Shown piece by piece: positions 36,560-48,509 of a stretch of DNA of 60,000 bases; position 1 is the stretch's first letter, and each line of letters opens with the position of its first letter. The DNA is from Liolophura sinensis (Eukaryota; Mollusca; Polyplacophora; Chitonida; Chitonidae). Location of the stretch: contig NC_088296.1 in NCBI RefSeq assembly GCF_032854445.1, positions 24,437,604-24,497,603 of the forward strand. The letters run 5' to 3'. The translations under genes were made by a program, and so were the position numbers. The notes below the pieces were generated by a model, which saw only the letters and a program-made list of their open reading frames with translations, had not been told where the DNA came from and did no database searches.

Positions 36560-37150
36560 TCAGTGCTGCGAGAGTTCTTCAGTTGATTGTGACGACCATA
36601 GCATCAGTTGTCATGTTACACTCAGTTCAGTCTACGATAACTTTGTAGATACATTCTCTATGTGGAAAACTGAATACGAAGTAGGAAATAACAATTTTAA
36701 GAAAGTTTCTAATTTCATAACAAAGCGCAGGAAAATAAAGAACAGATTTTTGTACCAAGGAGTTCCATTTTCGTATAAATTTAATAAAAACAATTAAAGC
36801 AAGTACATTAAAATGAAAGTAAATGTAGGAGATAAATGTAAAAGATCGGTTGTAAACCTAATGATTGACAAGTTATCAACTGTATGGTGCTCCCAACACC
36901 ATAATCTTTGAACTGATTTTGATAATCTGATGTGTCTTAAAATTTAAATGGATATAACTGGGTACATGTATAAATGATTACCCAATCGGCGGAATACTCA
37001 GTGTTTCTGAAGAAGTTCCACATCCCGGATATACCAATGACACAAAGTGACCAACAAAAGTTATCTTTCTGCAGGTGTCTAAGTTAAGGAATCTCAATTT
37101 ACACACACATTTAACATTACTACAGTTACCCACTCATTGCTGCTATTCAG
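36560..37150. repeat. Duplicated flank of the 102-bp minisatellite, copy 1 left side
   Basis: Homologous to 43400-44160. Shared strings include 'cagtctacgataactttgt', 'aactgaatac', 'taactgggtacatgtataaa' and 'cccaatcggcggaatactca'. No coding region is evident. Confidence 0.85.
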
Positions 37151-37429
37151 AAACCTACATGTGTTTTTGCCAGAAAAAAAACATTGCACAGTAAATTGCA
37201 TCGTCTCCAAATTTCTCCGGACCATATGTATATCAGGCTATCGTCGTGTTTTACAGGAGAGAACAACACCTCCCCAAACAACCAACTAACCCCCCCACCC
37301 CACCTCACACCCCATCCCCCGCTTCGACCCACACACACGCGCGCGCGCTCGATTTTCCACATTCCCACAAAACTTATGTGTGTGCTTTAGGGTTTAAGGA
37401 GAAATCCAAATGGCCTACATGTTACATTG

Positions 37430-40400
37430 TTCAGTCCCTGTAGTAGTAGAGCGGTATTCATTTCGTTTATTGTTTTTGTGTTCTCTAGTTCATTATGGCG
37501 AGTGTCCAGATCTTCCAGATGTCACATTGTTCCGTCCGTTGTAGTAAGTAGAGCAGTATTCATTCCGCTTATTGTTTTTATGTTCTCTGGATCATTATGG
37601 CGAGTGTCCAGATGACCCAGATGCCACGTTGTTCAGTCCGCTGTAGTAAGTAGAGCAGTATTCATTCCGTTTATTGTCTTTGTGTTCTCTGGATCATTAT
37701 GGCGAGTGTCCAGATGACCCAGATGTCACACTGTTCAGTCTGTGTAATAAGTAGAGCGGTATTCATTCCGTCCATTGTCTTTGTGTTCTATGGATCATTA
37801 TGACGAGTATTCAGATGTCCTATATGTCACATTGTTCTGTCCACTGTAGTAAGTAGAGCAGTATTCATTCTGTTTATTGTCTTTGTGTTCTATGGATAAT
37901 TGTGGCAAATGTCCAGATGACCCAGATGTCATACTGTTCAGTTTGCTGTAGTTAGTAGAGCGGTATTCATTCTGTTTATTGTTTTTGTTTTCTCTGGATC
38001 ATTATGGCGAGTGTCAAGATGGCCCAGGTGTAACATTGTTCAGTCCACTGTAGCAAGTAGAGTGGTATTCATTCCGTGTGTTGTCTTTGTGTTCTCTAGA
38101 TCATTATGGCAAGGGGCCAGATGACCCAGATGTCACACTGTTCAGTCTGCTGTAGTAAGTAGAGCGGTATTCATTCCGTTTATTGTTTTTGTGTTCTCTG
38201 CATCAATTTGGCCTGTGTCCAGATGGCCCAGATGTCACTTTGTTCAGTCCGCTGTAGTAAGTAGAGCGGTATTCATTCGGGTTTATTGTTTTTGTGTTCA
38301 ATGGACCATTATGGCCTGTGTCCAGATGGCCCACATGTCACATTGTTCAGTTCCGCTGTAGTAAGTAGAGCTGTAATTCATTCCGTTTATTGTTTTTGTG
38401 TTATCTGGATCATTATGGCGAGTGTCCAGATGACCCAGATGTTACATTATTCAGTCCGCTGTAGTAAAGTAGAGCGGTATCATTCCGTTTATTGTTTTTG
38501 TCTTCTCTGGATCATTATGGCGAGTGTCCAGATGACCCAGATGATACATTATTAAGTCCGCTGTAGTAAGTAGAGCGGTATTCATTCCTTTTATTGTTTT
38601 TGTGTTCTCTGGATCATTTTGGCCTGTGTCCAGATGACCAGATGTTACATTGTTCAGTCGGCTGTAGTAAGTAGAGCGGTTTTTATTCCGTTGATTGTTT
38701 TTGTGTTCTCTGGACCATTATGGCCTGTGTCCAGATGGCCCACATGTCACACTGTTCAGTCCACTGTAGCAAGTAGAGCAGCATTCATTCCGTTTATTGT
38801 CTTTGTGTTTCTCTGGATAATTATGGCGAGTGTTCAGATGGCTCAGATGTCACACTGTTCAGTCTGCTGTAGCAAGTAGAGAAGTATTCATTCCGTTTAT
38901 TGTTTTTGTGTTCTCTGGATCATTATGGCGAGTGTCCGGATGACCCAGATGTTACATTGTTCTGTCCGCTGTAATACGTAAAGCTGTATTCATTGCGTTG
39001 ATTATCTCTGTGTTTTTCTAGATCATTATGACTAATGTCCAGATCTTCAAGATGTCACATTGTTCAGACCGCTGTAGTAAGTAATGCAGTATTCATTCCG
39101 TTTATTGTTTTTTTGTTCTCTGGATCATTATGGCGAGTGTCCAGATGACTCAGATGTCAAATTGTTTCGTCTGCTGTAGTAAGTAGAACGGTATTTATTC
39201 GGTTTATTGTTTTTGTGTTCTCTGGATCATTATGGCTAGTGTCCAGATGACCCAGATGTCACAATGTTCAGTCCACTGTAGTAAGTAGAGCAGTATTCAT
39301 TCCGTTTATTGTTTTTTTTTTGTTCTCTGGATCATTGTGGCGAATGTCCAGACGACCCAGATGTCACATTGTTCAGTCCACTGTAGTAAGTAGAGCGGTA
39401 TTCATTCCGTTTTGTTGTCTTTGTGTTCACTGGATAAATATGGCGAGTGTCCAGTTGACTCAGATGTCAAATTGTTCCGTCTGCTGTAGTAAGAAGAGCG
39501 GTATTCATTTATTGTTTTTGTGTTCTCTGGATGATTATGGCGAGTGTCCAGATGACCCAGATGTTACATTGTTTAGTCCGCTGTAGTAAGTAGAGTGGTA
39601 ATCATTCTGTTTATTGTTTTTGTGTTCTCTGGATCATTATTGCCTGATTCCAGATGGCCCAGATGTCACATTGTTCAGTCTGCTGTAATAAGTAGAGCGG
39701 TATTCATTCTGTTTATTGTTTTTGTGTTCTCTGGATGATTATGGCGAGTGTCCAGATGACCCAGATGTTACATTGTTTAGTCCGCTGTAGTAAGTAGAGT
39801 GGTATTCATTCTGTTTATTGTTTTTGTATTCTCTGGATCATTATGACGAATGTCCAGATGGACCAAATGTCACATTCTTCAGTCTGCTGTAGCAAGAAGA
39901 GCGATATTCATTTATTGTTTTTGTGTTCTCTGGATGATTATGGCGAGCGTCCAGATGACCCAGATGTCACATTGTTCAGTCCGCTGTAGTAAGTAGAGCG
40001 GTATTCATTCCGTTTATTGTCTTTGTGTTCTCTAGATCATTATGGCGAGTGTCTAGATAACTCAGATGTTACAATGTTCTGTCCGCTGTAGTAAGTAGAG
40101 CTGTATTCATTCCGTTTATTATCCTTGTGGTCTATGGATCACTGTGGCGAGTCCCAGATGACGCAGATGTCACACTGTTCAGTTTGCTGTATTAAGTAGA
40201 GCAGTATTCATTTCGTGTGTTGTCTTTGTGTTCTCTGGATAATTATGGCGAGTGTCCAGATGACCCAGATGCCACACTGTTTAGTCCGTTGTAGTAAGTA
40301 GAGCAGTGTTCATTCCCTTTATTGTTTTTGTGTTCTCTGGATCATTATGGCGAGTGTCCAGATGACCCAGATTTTACATTGTTCTGTCCGCTGTAATAAG

Positions 40401-42060
40401 TAAAGCGGTATTCTTTGCGTTGATTTTCTCTGTGTTCTCTAGATCATTATGACTAGTGTCCAGATCTTCAACATGTCACATTGTCCAGACCGCTGTAGTA
40501 AGTAGAGCAGTATTCATTCCGTTTATTGTTTTTTTGTTCTCTGGATCATTATGGCGAGTGTCCAGATGACTCAGATGTCAAATTGTTCCGTCTGCTGTAG
40601 TAAGTAGAACGGTATTTATTCCGTTAATTGTTTTTGTGTTCTCTGGATCATTATTGCCTGAGTCCAGATGGCCCAGATGTCACATTGTTCAGTCCGCTGT
40701 AGTAAGTAGAGCGGTATTCATTCTGTTTATTGCTTTGTATTCTCTGGATCATTACGGCAAGTGTCCAGATGACCCAGATGTCACATTGTTTAGTCTGCTA
40801 TAGTAAGTAGAGCAGTATTCATTCTGTTTATTGTCTTTGTGTTCTATGGATAATTGTGGCAAATGTCCAGATGACCCAGATGTCATACTGTTCAGTTTGC
40901 TGTAGTTAGTAGAGCGGTATTCATTCTGTTTATTGTTTTTGTTTTCTCTGGATCATTATGGCGAGTGTCAAGATGGCCCAGGTGTCACATTGTTCAGTCA
41001 GCTGTAGTAAGTAGAGCGATATTCATTCCATTTATTGTTTTTGTGTTCTCTGGATCATTTTGGCGATTTTTCAGATGACCCAGATGCCACATTGTTCTGT
41101 CCGTTGTAGCAAGTAGAGCGATTTTCTTTTCTTGATTTGTCTTGGTGTTCTCTTGATCATTATGACCTGTGTCCAGATGGCCCAGATGTTACATTGTTCT
41201 GTCCGTTGTAGCAAGTAGAGTGGTATTCTTTTCTTTATTTGTCTTGGTGTTATATTGATCATTATGGTTATTGTCCACATGGCCCAGATGTTACATTGTT
41301 CTGTCAGCTGTAATAAGTAGAGCGGTATTGATTCCGTTGATTATCTTTGTATTCTTTTGATCATAATGACGAGTGTCCAGATCTTCCAGATGTCACATTG
41401 TTCAGACCGCTGTAGTAAGTAGAGCAGTATTCATTCCGTTTATTGTGTTTGTGTTCTCTAGATCATTATGACGAGTGTCCAGATCTTCCAGATGTCACAT
41501 TGTTCAGACCGCTGTAGTAAGTAGAGCAGTATTTATTCCGTTTATTGTGTTTGTGTTCTCTAGATCATTATGACGAGTGTCCAGATCTTCCAAATGTCAC
41601 ATTGTTCAGACCGCTGTAGTAAGTAGAGCAGTATTCATTCCGTTTATTGTGTTTGTGTTCTCTAGATCATTATGACGAGTGTCCAGATCTTCCAGATGTC
41701 ACATTGTTCAGACCGCTGTAGTAAGTAGAGCAGTATTTATTCCGTTTATTGTCTTTGTGTTCTCTAGATCATTATTGCCTGATTCCAGATGGCCCAGATG
41801 TCACATTGTTCAGTCTGCTGTAGTAAGTAGAGCGGTATTTATTCGGCTTATTATCTTTGTGTTCTCTAGATCATTATGGCAAGTTTCAAGATGGCCTAGA
41901 TGTCACATTGTTCAAACTTCTGTAGTAAGGAGAGCAGTATTTATTCCTTTTATTGTCTTTGTGTTCTCTAGATCATTATGCCGAGTGTCGAGATGACCCA
42001 GATGTCACATTGTTCAGTATGTTGTAGTAAGCAGAGCGGTGTTTATTCTAATAATTGTAT
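37430..42060 (+). repeat. 102-bp minisatellite, about 45 units
   Basis: The unit reads approximately 'gtagtaagtagagcggtatt', 'cattccgtttattg', 'tttttgtgttctctggatca', 'ttatggcgagtgtccagatg' and 'acccagatgtcacattgttc'. Measured period is 102 bp ('gtcca' at 37606 and 37708). Because 102 is divisible by three, many stop-free VSRAVFIPF-like frames arise; they are by-products. Unit variants repeat at long distances, and units at 41.38-41.76 kb are almost identical to one another, so the array was built by both block duplication and recent local copying. Confidence 0.95.
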
Positions 42061-42300
42061 TTGTGTTTTTTTGTCTTTGATATTTACGTTTCCTTGCCCT
42101 TGGCATGGGTTCTATCAGGTGATATAGTATACGTGCCACTTTCTACCTTTGAAACACGGTCATCAAAGCAACTCCATGGACATTAAAACTAGAGCAGTGA
42201 CGGCGGTGTAATATTACACAGGTAGATTTTTTTTCTGGAATAGTTCCATGGTGGTATGTCGTATTTTTGTGGCCCTGCCCGTTTCATCATGATGACTCAC
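42061..42300. repeat. Duplicated flank of the 102-bp minisatellite, copy 1 right side
   Basis: Homologous to 44225-44430: 'ggcggtgtaatattacacag' here versus 'cgacagtgtaatattccaca' there, and 'gcccgtttcatcatgatgac' versus 'gcccgtttcgtcattgtcag'. Confidence 0.75.
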
Positions 42301-43399
42301 AAAATTGCAAGTAAATAGATATCATAATGCAAAGTAAAATAATGGTAAATTTTGGATGGAGAATTTTACATATTTGTTGAACTTTTGCTAAAAGGAGCTC
42401 ACGTGGACGTTTCCGTCATTTATGTACCTTGCCGAACAGATTGTACAAGGAATTTTACTACAGGTCATCACTGATGCATGAATACAAGTCTAAAGCTTGT
42501 TCAGCGTTTATGATGGGATTAATTTTGCCAATCTGTAAAACCAGACCCGCATGGAGTAGTCCATCCACACCACCCCCATATAATAAAAGCTCATCCTAAG
42601 GCATTTTGTCTTCAGCTGCAAACGTCTTCCAATCGCACCTGAACTTCACGCAGACATATTTGAAAAATGCAATAGGAGTTTGTTCAACCACTGCTATCGT
42701 TTTACGACAATTTGCTAGTGGGACATCCTATTCTTAAATTGGGAAATCGGGCAGATCTAAACGAAAAGATTACAAAATAAATTGTACAACATAATCCACC
42801 CTGTACATGACGAAATATTATGCGTCAGAACCCCTGGACTTTACATTTGTGTGCGTCTGGACACCATAACTCTATCTCTGAGACACAGCTGTCTTCTGGA
42901 AAAGCAGGTCTTCTCTCAACTATTTACCAACACTCCGCGAACATTGTGCTTTTGTACAGGTGCAGCGACGTTGGGTGTTGCACTGGCAAAGCACATGGAA
43001 TTGAAATTCGTAGGCAAGAAATGTCAAAAATGAAAGCAATATTTATATTTTGAGCTTAGGACGGTAAGATGATTGTGTTTACATGTTTCCCACGTGACGC
43101 TGGATGGGTACATATACTATTATACCTATTATACTGTTATTTTATATTTACCTTAATTAATTGACTTATATGGAGGTATGTGGCAAAAAACGATGTTTTT
43201 GTGTCATATGGAAACGTTGCACAAGTACGTTTAGCTGCATGATCTTGAGTTTTCCTCCCCCACGCAAGCGTTAATCTTTCAAGTCTTCCGTCAGGTGCAA
43301 ACCTAATTTAATCCCAACCGAACACGCCCGCCTTATTGCTGGATAACCTGTAATTATCTTCAGATAACAAAGAAACATGCCAGTAAGTAAACTTTGGGA
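42301..43399. other. Spacer between the two duplicated blocks
   Basis: Two overlapping small frames at 42782-43053 have no recognisable domain or supporting splice structure. Nothing else was identified. Confidence 0.4.
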
Positions 43400-44430
43400 C
43401 CCCGTGAGGATTCTTCAGTTGAGTGTGACGACTATTGCATCAGTTAAACTCGGTTCAGTCTACGATAACTTTGTGGAGACGTCATGTTTAGAGAATGATC
43501 ATAAGATACATTTCGTTAAAATGTAGCAAAATGAAATCCATTGAACATGTAGCTTTGTTTATCAAATTTTTTTTTTGGTTACTAATTTGTTAACATCATT
43601 ATGTTACCTTTAAGAAGATTCCGGCACTTACCAATTTGACAGGTATTTACAGACTTTCCTAGATGCATTCTCTGTCTTCAAAACTGAATACCAATTAGGA
43701 AATAACAACTTTTAGAAAATGTCTAATTTTATATCAAAGTGTAAGAAAATAAAGACCAGATTTGTACAAAGAAGTTCCAAATTCGCCCAAATTTGAAAAA
43801 ATAATGGTAGCAAGTACATTCGAATGAAAGTAAATGTAGAACATAAATGTATAGGTTGGGTTGTGAACCTAATGGTTGGCAAGTTGTCATCTGTGTGGTA
43901 CTTCCATCATAACAATCTTTGGATTGTTTTGGAAAATCTGACATGTCTCCTTAACTTGAATGGGTATAACTGGGTACATGTATAAATGTTTACCCAATCG
44001 GCGGAATACTCAGTATTTCTGAAGACGTTCCACATCACGGATTAACCAATGGCAGAAAGTAACCAAGTAAAGTTGTCCTTTTACACGTGTCTACCTCAAG
44101 GAATCCCGGTTTACACACACGATTAACATTCCTACAGCTACCCACTCATTATTCTTATTATAAATTCAGCCACATTTGTTCCGTGAATTGTCTATGTTTT
44201 CTCCGAATCATCGCGTCTGTTAGTTCTCGCCATAGACTCAGTCAGGGTATATGGAATACGTGTCACCTCGTCCTGACGTGACAATTTAAACTCGGCCATA
44301 AAAACAAGTCTTTTGAGAAAACTAGAACAGCGACGACAGTGTAATATTCCACAGGTAACCTGATTTTTCCTTGAGGAGTCTTGTAGTGCTATGGGGTAAT
44401 TTTGTGATCCAGCCCGTTTCGTCATTGTCA
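43400..44430. repeat. Paralogous block with a single minisatellite unit
   Basis: Left part (43400-44160) matches 36560-37150 and right part (44225-44430) matches 42061-42300. Between them, 44178-44225 reads 'ccgtgaattgtctatgtttt', 'ctccgaatcatcgcgtctgt', which aligns to about half of one 102-bp unit. This copy therefore holds one diverged unit where the other holds about 45. Confidence 0.75.
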
Positions 44431-45660
44431 GTCAGCTATGTGCTTTCTGCTTTTTTCCAAATCTACACCTACATCAATTGGTTAATTAATTAGCCTAATA
44501 TACGTAACACATAAAACTGCCGTATCTCTGAACCTGCTGAAAGAAAGACCATAAAGCCGCAGGACTGATGGGTGTTGTAATTGTACTATATTTCTGACCG
44601 ATGATTCCCCGAAAAACTGAAGGTCGATGTTGGTTGGATATTTGTCTGTTATCGGAATAACAACTGTTTGTATTTTAACATTTATTAGCACTGCTACAAT
44701 GTCCAAAGTAACATTTAAGTGATCAATATTACAAATTAGGCAAATACCATGGTTTCCTTGACGCAGGGTCTTAAAAATGTGACACTTTATCATTTACGTT
44801 AGCCATCTTGAATTTTGGTGTTTACACGAATGTTTTACACACAGTGGAAGGCTCCTCAGCTATCATCATATAACAGGCGCCAATAGGGCCTTGCGCCAAA
44901 TATGGTGCTTTTATGGAGAATGACACTCAGATAACGGCACAATTCAGCGGAGAAACTAAGCATAGTACACATGTATGAATTCATCCCTCATCTTAATACG
45001 TGAGAGCCTGCTCTTTTCCAACAACTCTCCGGTAATCATTTCTCTTCCTTTGTACAGGATGTCCAGCTCAGTTAATCTGTACATGGTGTTGTACAGCAGA
45101 TTATAAAATAGGTTTGTTTGCCATCTTCGTGAACAAAATAGACCACTTCATATGTTGTCGTCCGGTGTGACACAAAGTATAAATTATGTCATATAAGTAA
45201 TATCAAATTCTATCTCAAGAGAGTTATGACATCTTTGTTGCACGGGACTATATCCACCACACAACGTGTGAGCTCTATCCTACGCCTAGTTTAGATAATA
45301 GGTCTTTACATTTTCCCCAATAGCGTGAAGTCCCCATTTGCATACCTCTAATGTTAAAGGTCAGGGTTGGCTGTTTCCAACCCACCTACTCGTACACGTA
45401 ACTGTCGTACACAAATGTAGCTCTGTATGCTTAATGCTCTCTGAAATAGTCTGTTAAATTTTACACGTTTCACAGAAAAACTTTATTCTTTTCACGAAAA
45501 TGACACATGAAGTATTTAAATGTACTGTATTCAGGTGGGTCATGCATATTAAAATTCACTATAAGACTTTAGACTCTTCTGCTGGAAAGGTTTCAGAACG
45601 TATATATACAATTGGTCCTTCAAAGTATAAACATAGATGCAGAATATATTGGTTTGAACA
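44431..45660. other. Spacer without recognised features
   Basis: The longest frame (44482-44793, minus) has no motif or splice support. No repeats of note. Confidence 0.4.
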
Positions 45661-45667
45661 CCCTTAT

Positions 45668-45918
45668 AATACTTATTTATTAGATTGGTGTTTTACGCTA
45701 TACGTATTTCACTTATACGACTGCGGCGAGCATTATGGTGGATGGAAACCCACGACCATCGGCAGGTTGATGACAGACCTTCCCACATACGGGCGGGGAG
45801 GAAGGCAGCATCAGCTGGACTTGAACTCACATCGACCGCATTGGTGAGAGACTCCTGGGTCACTACGCTGAGCTAGCGCGCTAACCAACTGACCCACGCC
45901 CCCCCCCCCCCCCCCCCA
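45668..45918 (-). mobile_element. V-type SINE followed by a poly-C tract
   Basis: Tail at left ('ttggtgttttacgctatacg'), body 'gagcattatggtgg', head at right ('gctagcgcgctaaccaactg'). It ends in about 19 consecutive C residues (45899-45917), where the family head normally has four or five. That homopolymer may be a real expansion or an assembly artefact. Confidence 0.85.
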
Positions 45919-46021
45919 AATAATAAAACTGGAACAAAGGCCCGATAATAGGCTTTTGTTTTGTTTTGTTTTTAGTTACCTATCGCTCTGCCCTTTCTCT
46001 ATTATTGTTTTTACTCTTAAA

Positions 46022-46155
46022 CTAGGGAGCCACCATGCTTCTTTTCTTTTGGTGTTTTTTGGTGGCATGGGAGCCACCATGCTTTCTTTTCTTTTGGTGT
46101 TTTTTGGTGGCATGGGAGCCACCATGCTTTCTTTTCTTTTGGTGTTTTTTTATGT
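46022..46155 (+). repeat. 45-bp tandem repeat, 3 copies
   Basis: Unit 'gggagccaccatgctttctt' plus 'ttcttttggtgttttttggt' plus 'ggcat'. The period is a multiple of three, so a GSHHASFLLVFFGGM-type frame is open across it; nothing suggests it is translated. Confidence 0.9.
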
Positions 46156-46463
46156 AAAGCCTGGAATTTTTTTTAGTATAAAGCTTGGAGAGTTAGCGTT
46201 TTAAAAGCCATAGTTGCAACTCAGGCGGCATCAATTTATTTTTCTTTCAATCCAAATGCCTTGAAATTTCACGGTACAAGAAAGCAGCGTACTAATTTCT
46301 TACTCGATGGAGTGGATGACCTTTGCAACCTAGCTAGCTACGACATGGTTAGTACATTAAAGTAGCCAATTTGTTGTTAAGTACAAAGTACTACTTACTT
46401 TATTTCTTTCAAACTTTGTCGCTTTAGTGGTTAAAGAAAGGACCTTCAGCCTCAGATTTCAAC

Positions 46464-46961
46464 ATGTTCAAGGCATCTGTCTACCAATGGGTTCTGATTT
46501 GGCCACATCTGCTCTTTTGTTGCCTATTTGTAAATGGTAATAGTACCTAGCCTGAAATGCCATTGAGGCTTATTAGAAATGGACCGAGAATTAAAGGGAG
46601 ATAAGCGTGTGACCCGTATGCTCTGTTAATTTCAGCGCGTCCTACAACACTTAGTTTCTCCTCAGTCTCTCTAGCTCTTCAAACTAAGCGTACAATTCAC
46701 CCAAACATAGATTTGATGGCAGGAGAGGGGTCAGACTGTGATACGAGCCCCGGGGACGATGACGACTCTTCTATCAGTAGCGTTGACACAGATCCCTTAG
46801 ATGAAAATGACGATCTAGAAATACTGGACGTCATTACACCTGACGCTTTTGGAATGGCTCCCGAGCGTGAATGGGAAAGTAGGTTTCTGTTTGAGCAGCG
46901 ACTGTCTGGTCAAGAACTTATCCAGCGTCTGTCTCCATTATTTGATACCATCATGGAATGA
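46464..46961 (+). CDS. Predicted 132-aa secreted acidic protein (two exons)
   Basis: Exon 1 (46464-46536) encodes MFKASVYQWVLIWPHLL then FCCLFVN, a typical signal peptide with a hydrophobic core and a likely cleavage near FVNA. A donor 'ggtaatag' and an acceptor 'tgttaatttcag' bound a 99-bp intron (46537-46635). Phase 1 is kept across it (G plus CG gives Ala). Exon 2 (46636-46961) continues RPTTLSFSSVSLALQTKRT to a TGA. Exons total 399 nt, divisible by three. The mature part has an acidic stretch (GDDDDSSISSVDTDPLDEND) and ends LIQRLSPLFDTIME; it has one cysteine. An in-frame TAG at 46425 lies upstream with no other ATG between, supporting this start. I do not recognise the family, and function is unknown. 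The signal peptide is predicted by eye. Confidence 0.6.
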
Positions 46962-46990
46962 AAACTGTCAAATCACAATCCATCGTGGAT

Positions 46991-46996
46991 AATAAA
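46991..46996 (+). terminator. Polyadenylation signal AATAAA
   Basis: AATAAA 30 nt after the stop of the predicted secreted-protein gene, which fits a compact gene with a short 3' UTR. Confidence 0.55.
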
Positions 46997-47538
46997 GACA
47001 GTTTCACTGTTTTAAAAGATTGGGAAATGTCGGTTCAAAATGTTTAGTAACTATGAAAATGAAAGCTGTAGAAACGTCCACAATAAAAGCTAGTTAACTT
47101 TTATACACTAGACAACAAAATATTTCGCCTTATCAACCTCTCGACAGTTTACCTTGTGAGATTATAAAATATAAAACTTAGTCAGAATCCTAATAAAACT
47201 TTATGCTGGTAATTGTTGTAGAGGAGATGGATGCTTACAGGTAATTATGTATACATGTACAAGTACACATCAAAACCCTGTTAGTGGTGTAACAGTATAC
47301 ATGTAACTACAATGTATATGTTAAAACAATGATGTGAAATTTATTCCATTGCATTAAAACTAATGCCTAAAGTTTAAAGACAGCCAATTATAGTTATAAC
47401 TTTAATGACTTGATATACCTGTATTTCTCAGGACAAAACTACATGTACTACGCTGAACAAAAATGGCTTTTTTTGTGAAAACTGTTATGTATGACTATTT
47501 AACGTTTTCATGTACTGTTAGTCTGCGGACCTTTGTGT

Positions 47539-48506
47539 TATATGTTATAAGCATAACAGGCCCTGTTATATATGTACAGCTCGGACCTGGCCGAAAGCAC
47601 CTTGTTCAATGCTCTGTTTATTTAACTGGCTGTTCATTGGCTGTTAATTCTGTGTCTAAGAATAGTTGAATCCACCTGGACCGTATATAAGCCGTGTTTT
47701 CTGTGCAGAGTGGAGGTATTTTTGCTGCATCCACTGGGAGCCAGGAGAGTGTGAGACGCTCTCGTATCGAGTCCATTATTTTGATATGAGCTGGTGATGC
47801 CAGTTTCATTTGGGAGGACAGATTTTTATGCCGGCACCGTTTGTGTACCACAGTAGTACTGATGTCTGGTTTATGTGAATTTCTGCGGAAGTCACGTTTA
47901 TTGGTGTTCGGATCTTTATTATGATTATACAGTGTGGACTGTGTAATTTGTTTAACACGCTGACCTCACCTGACCGACAAGGTCGTCAAGGACTCTAAAC
48001 TGAAGTTTTCAGTTTTGGCAAAGGACGTTCGTTCTGCCACAAGGTGACATTACTCTACGTCTCTGAACGGCTCGTTTGTGAGCTTCTGCGGGAGCTGTGA
48101 CTGATCTGAAGTGGATTATACCTCCATGCCTGTATTTACCCTGTGTTGTGCTCTGCGGGTGTGACGTCATTCAAAGGCTTGACTGTTCCAGTTCTGTATA
48201 ACCTGTGTACTGTGTTCGCGTTCGCTAACCTAGCGAAGTACCTGTCTGGAACAATTTGTGACTTGTGTGAAGTGTGTGTTTATCCCATGGTCTTTACGTT
48301 GGATCTCCTGGAATTCGTTCCTTGGGATGCAAAGGTGAACTGGAAACTTTTAAAGACCGGTAATACTGGTGTGTATGTTTTTTATGTTGTTGTTGTTGAA
48401 CTGTCTGTAAAACTGTACGTCTCATTTTATATATAAAGCCATTGTTTACATTGTAATATTGAGTCACTGAGTCTGTTTTCTGTTGCTGTTTTCACTACCG
48501 TAACAA
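47539..48506 (+). mobile_element. Possible solo LTR
   Basis: The stretch begins near TGTTATA and ends near CCGTAACA, has a TATA box ('cgtatataagccgtgttttc') about 150 bp in, GC-richer downstream sequence, and 'tatataaagccattg' as a weak polyadenylation-like signal toward the end. This matches the layout of a Ty3-like LTR with U3, R and U5. No clear 5-bp target-site duplication, primer-binding site or internal coding region was seen, so the boundaries are uncertain. The small frames inside have no motifs. Confidence 0.35.
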
Positions 48507-48509
48507 AAC

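Noticed and set aside
37427-41996. Many VSRAVFIPFIVFVF-type frames suggesting a repetitive membrane protein
   Set aside because: The 102-bp unit is divisible by three so frames persist by chance; they are short, broken by indels and switch frame and strand.
42782-43053. Two overlapping 77-83-codon plus-strand frames
   Set aside because: Two different frames are open over the same stretch, no motif, no splice support and no conservation visible.
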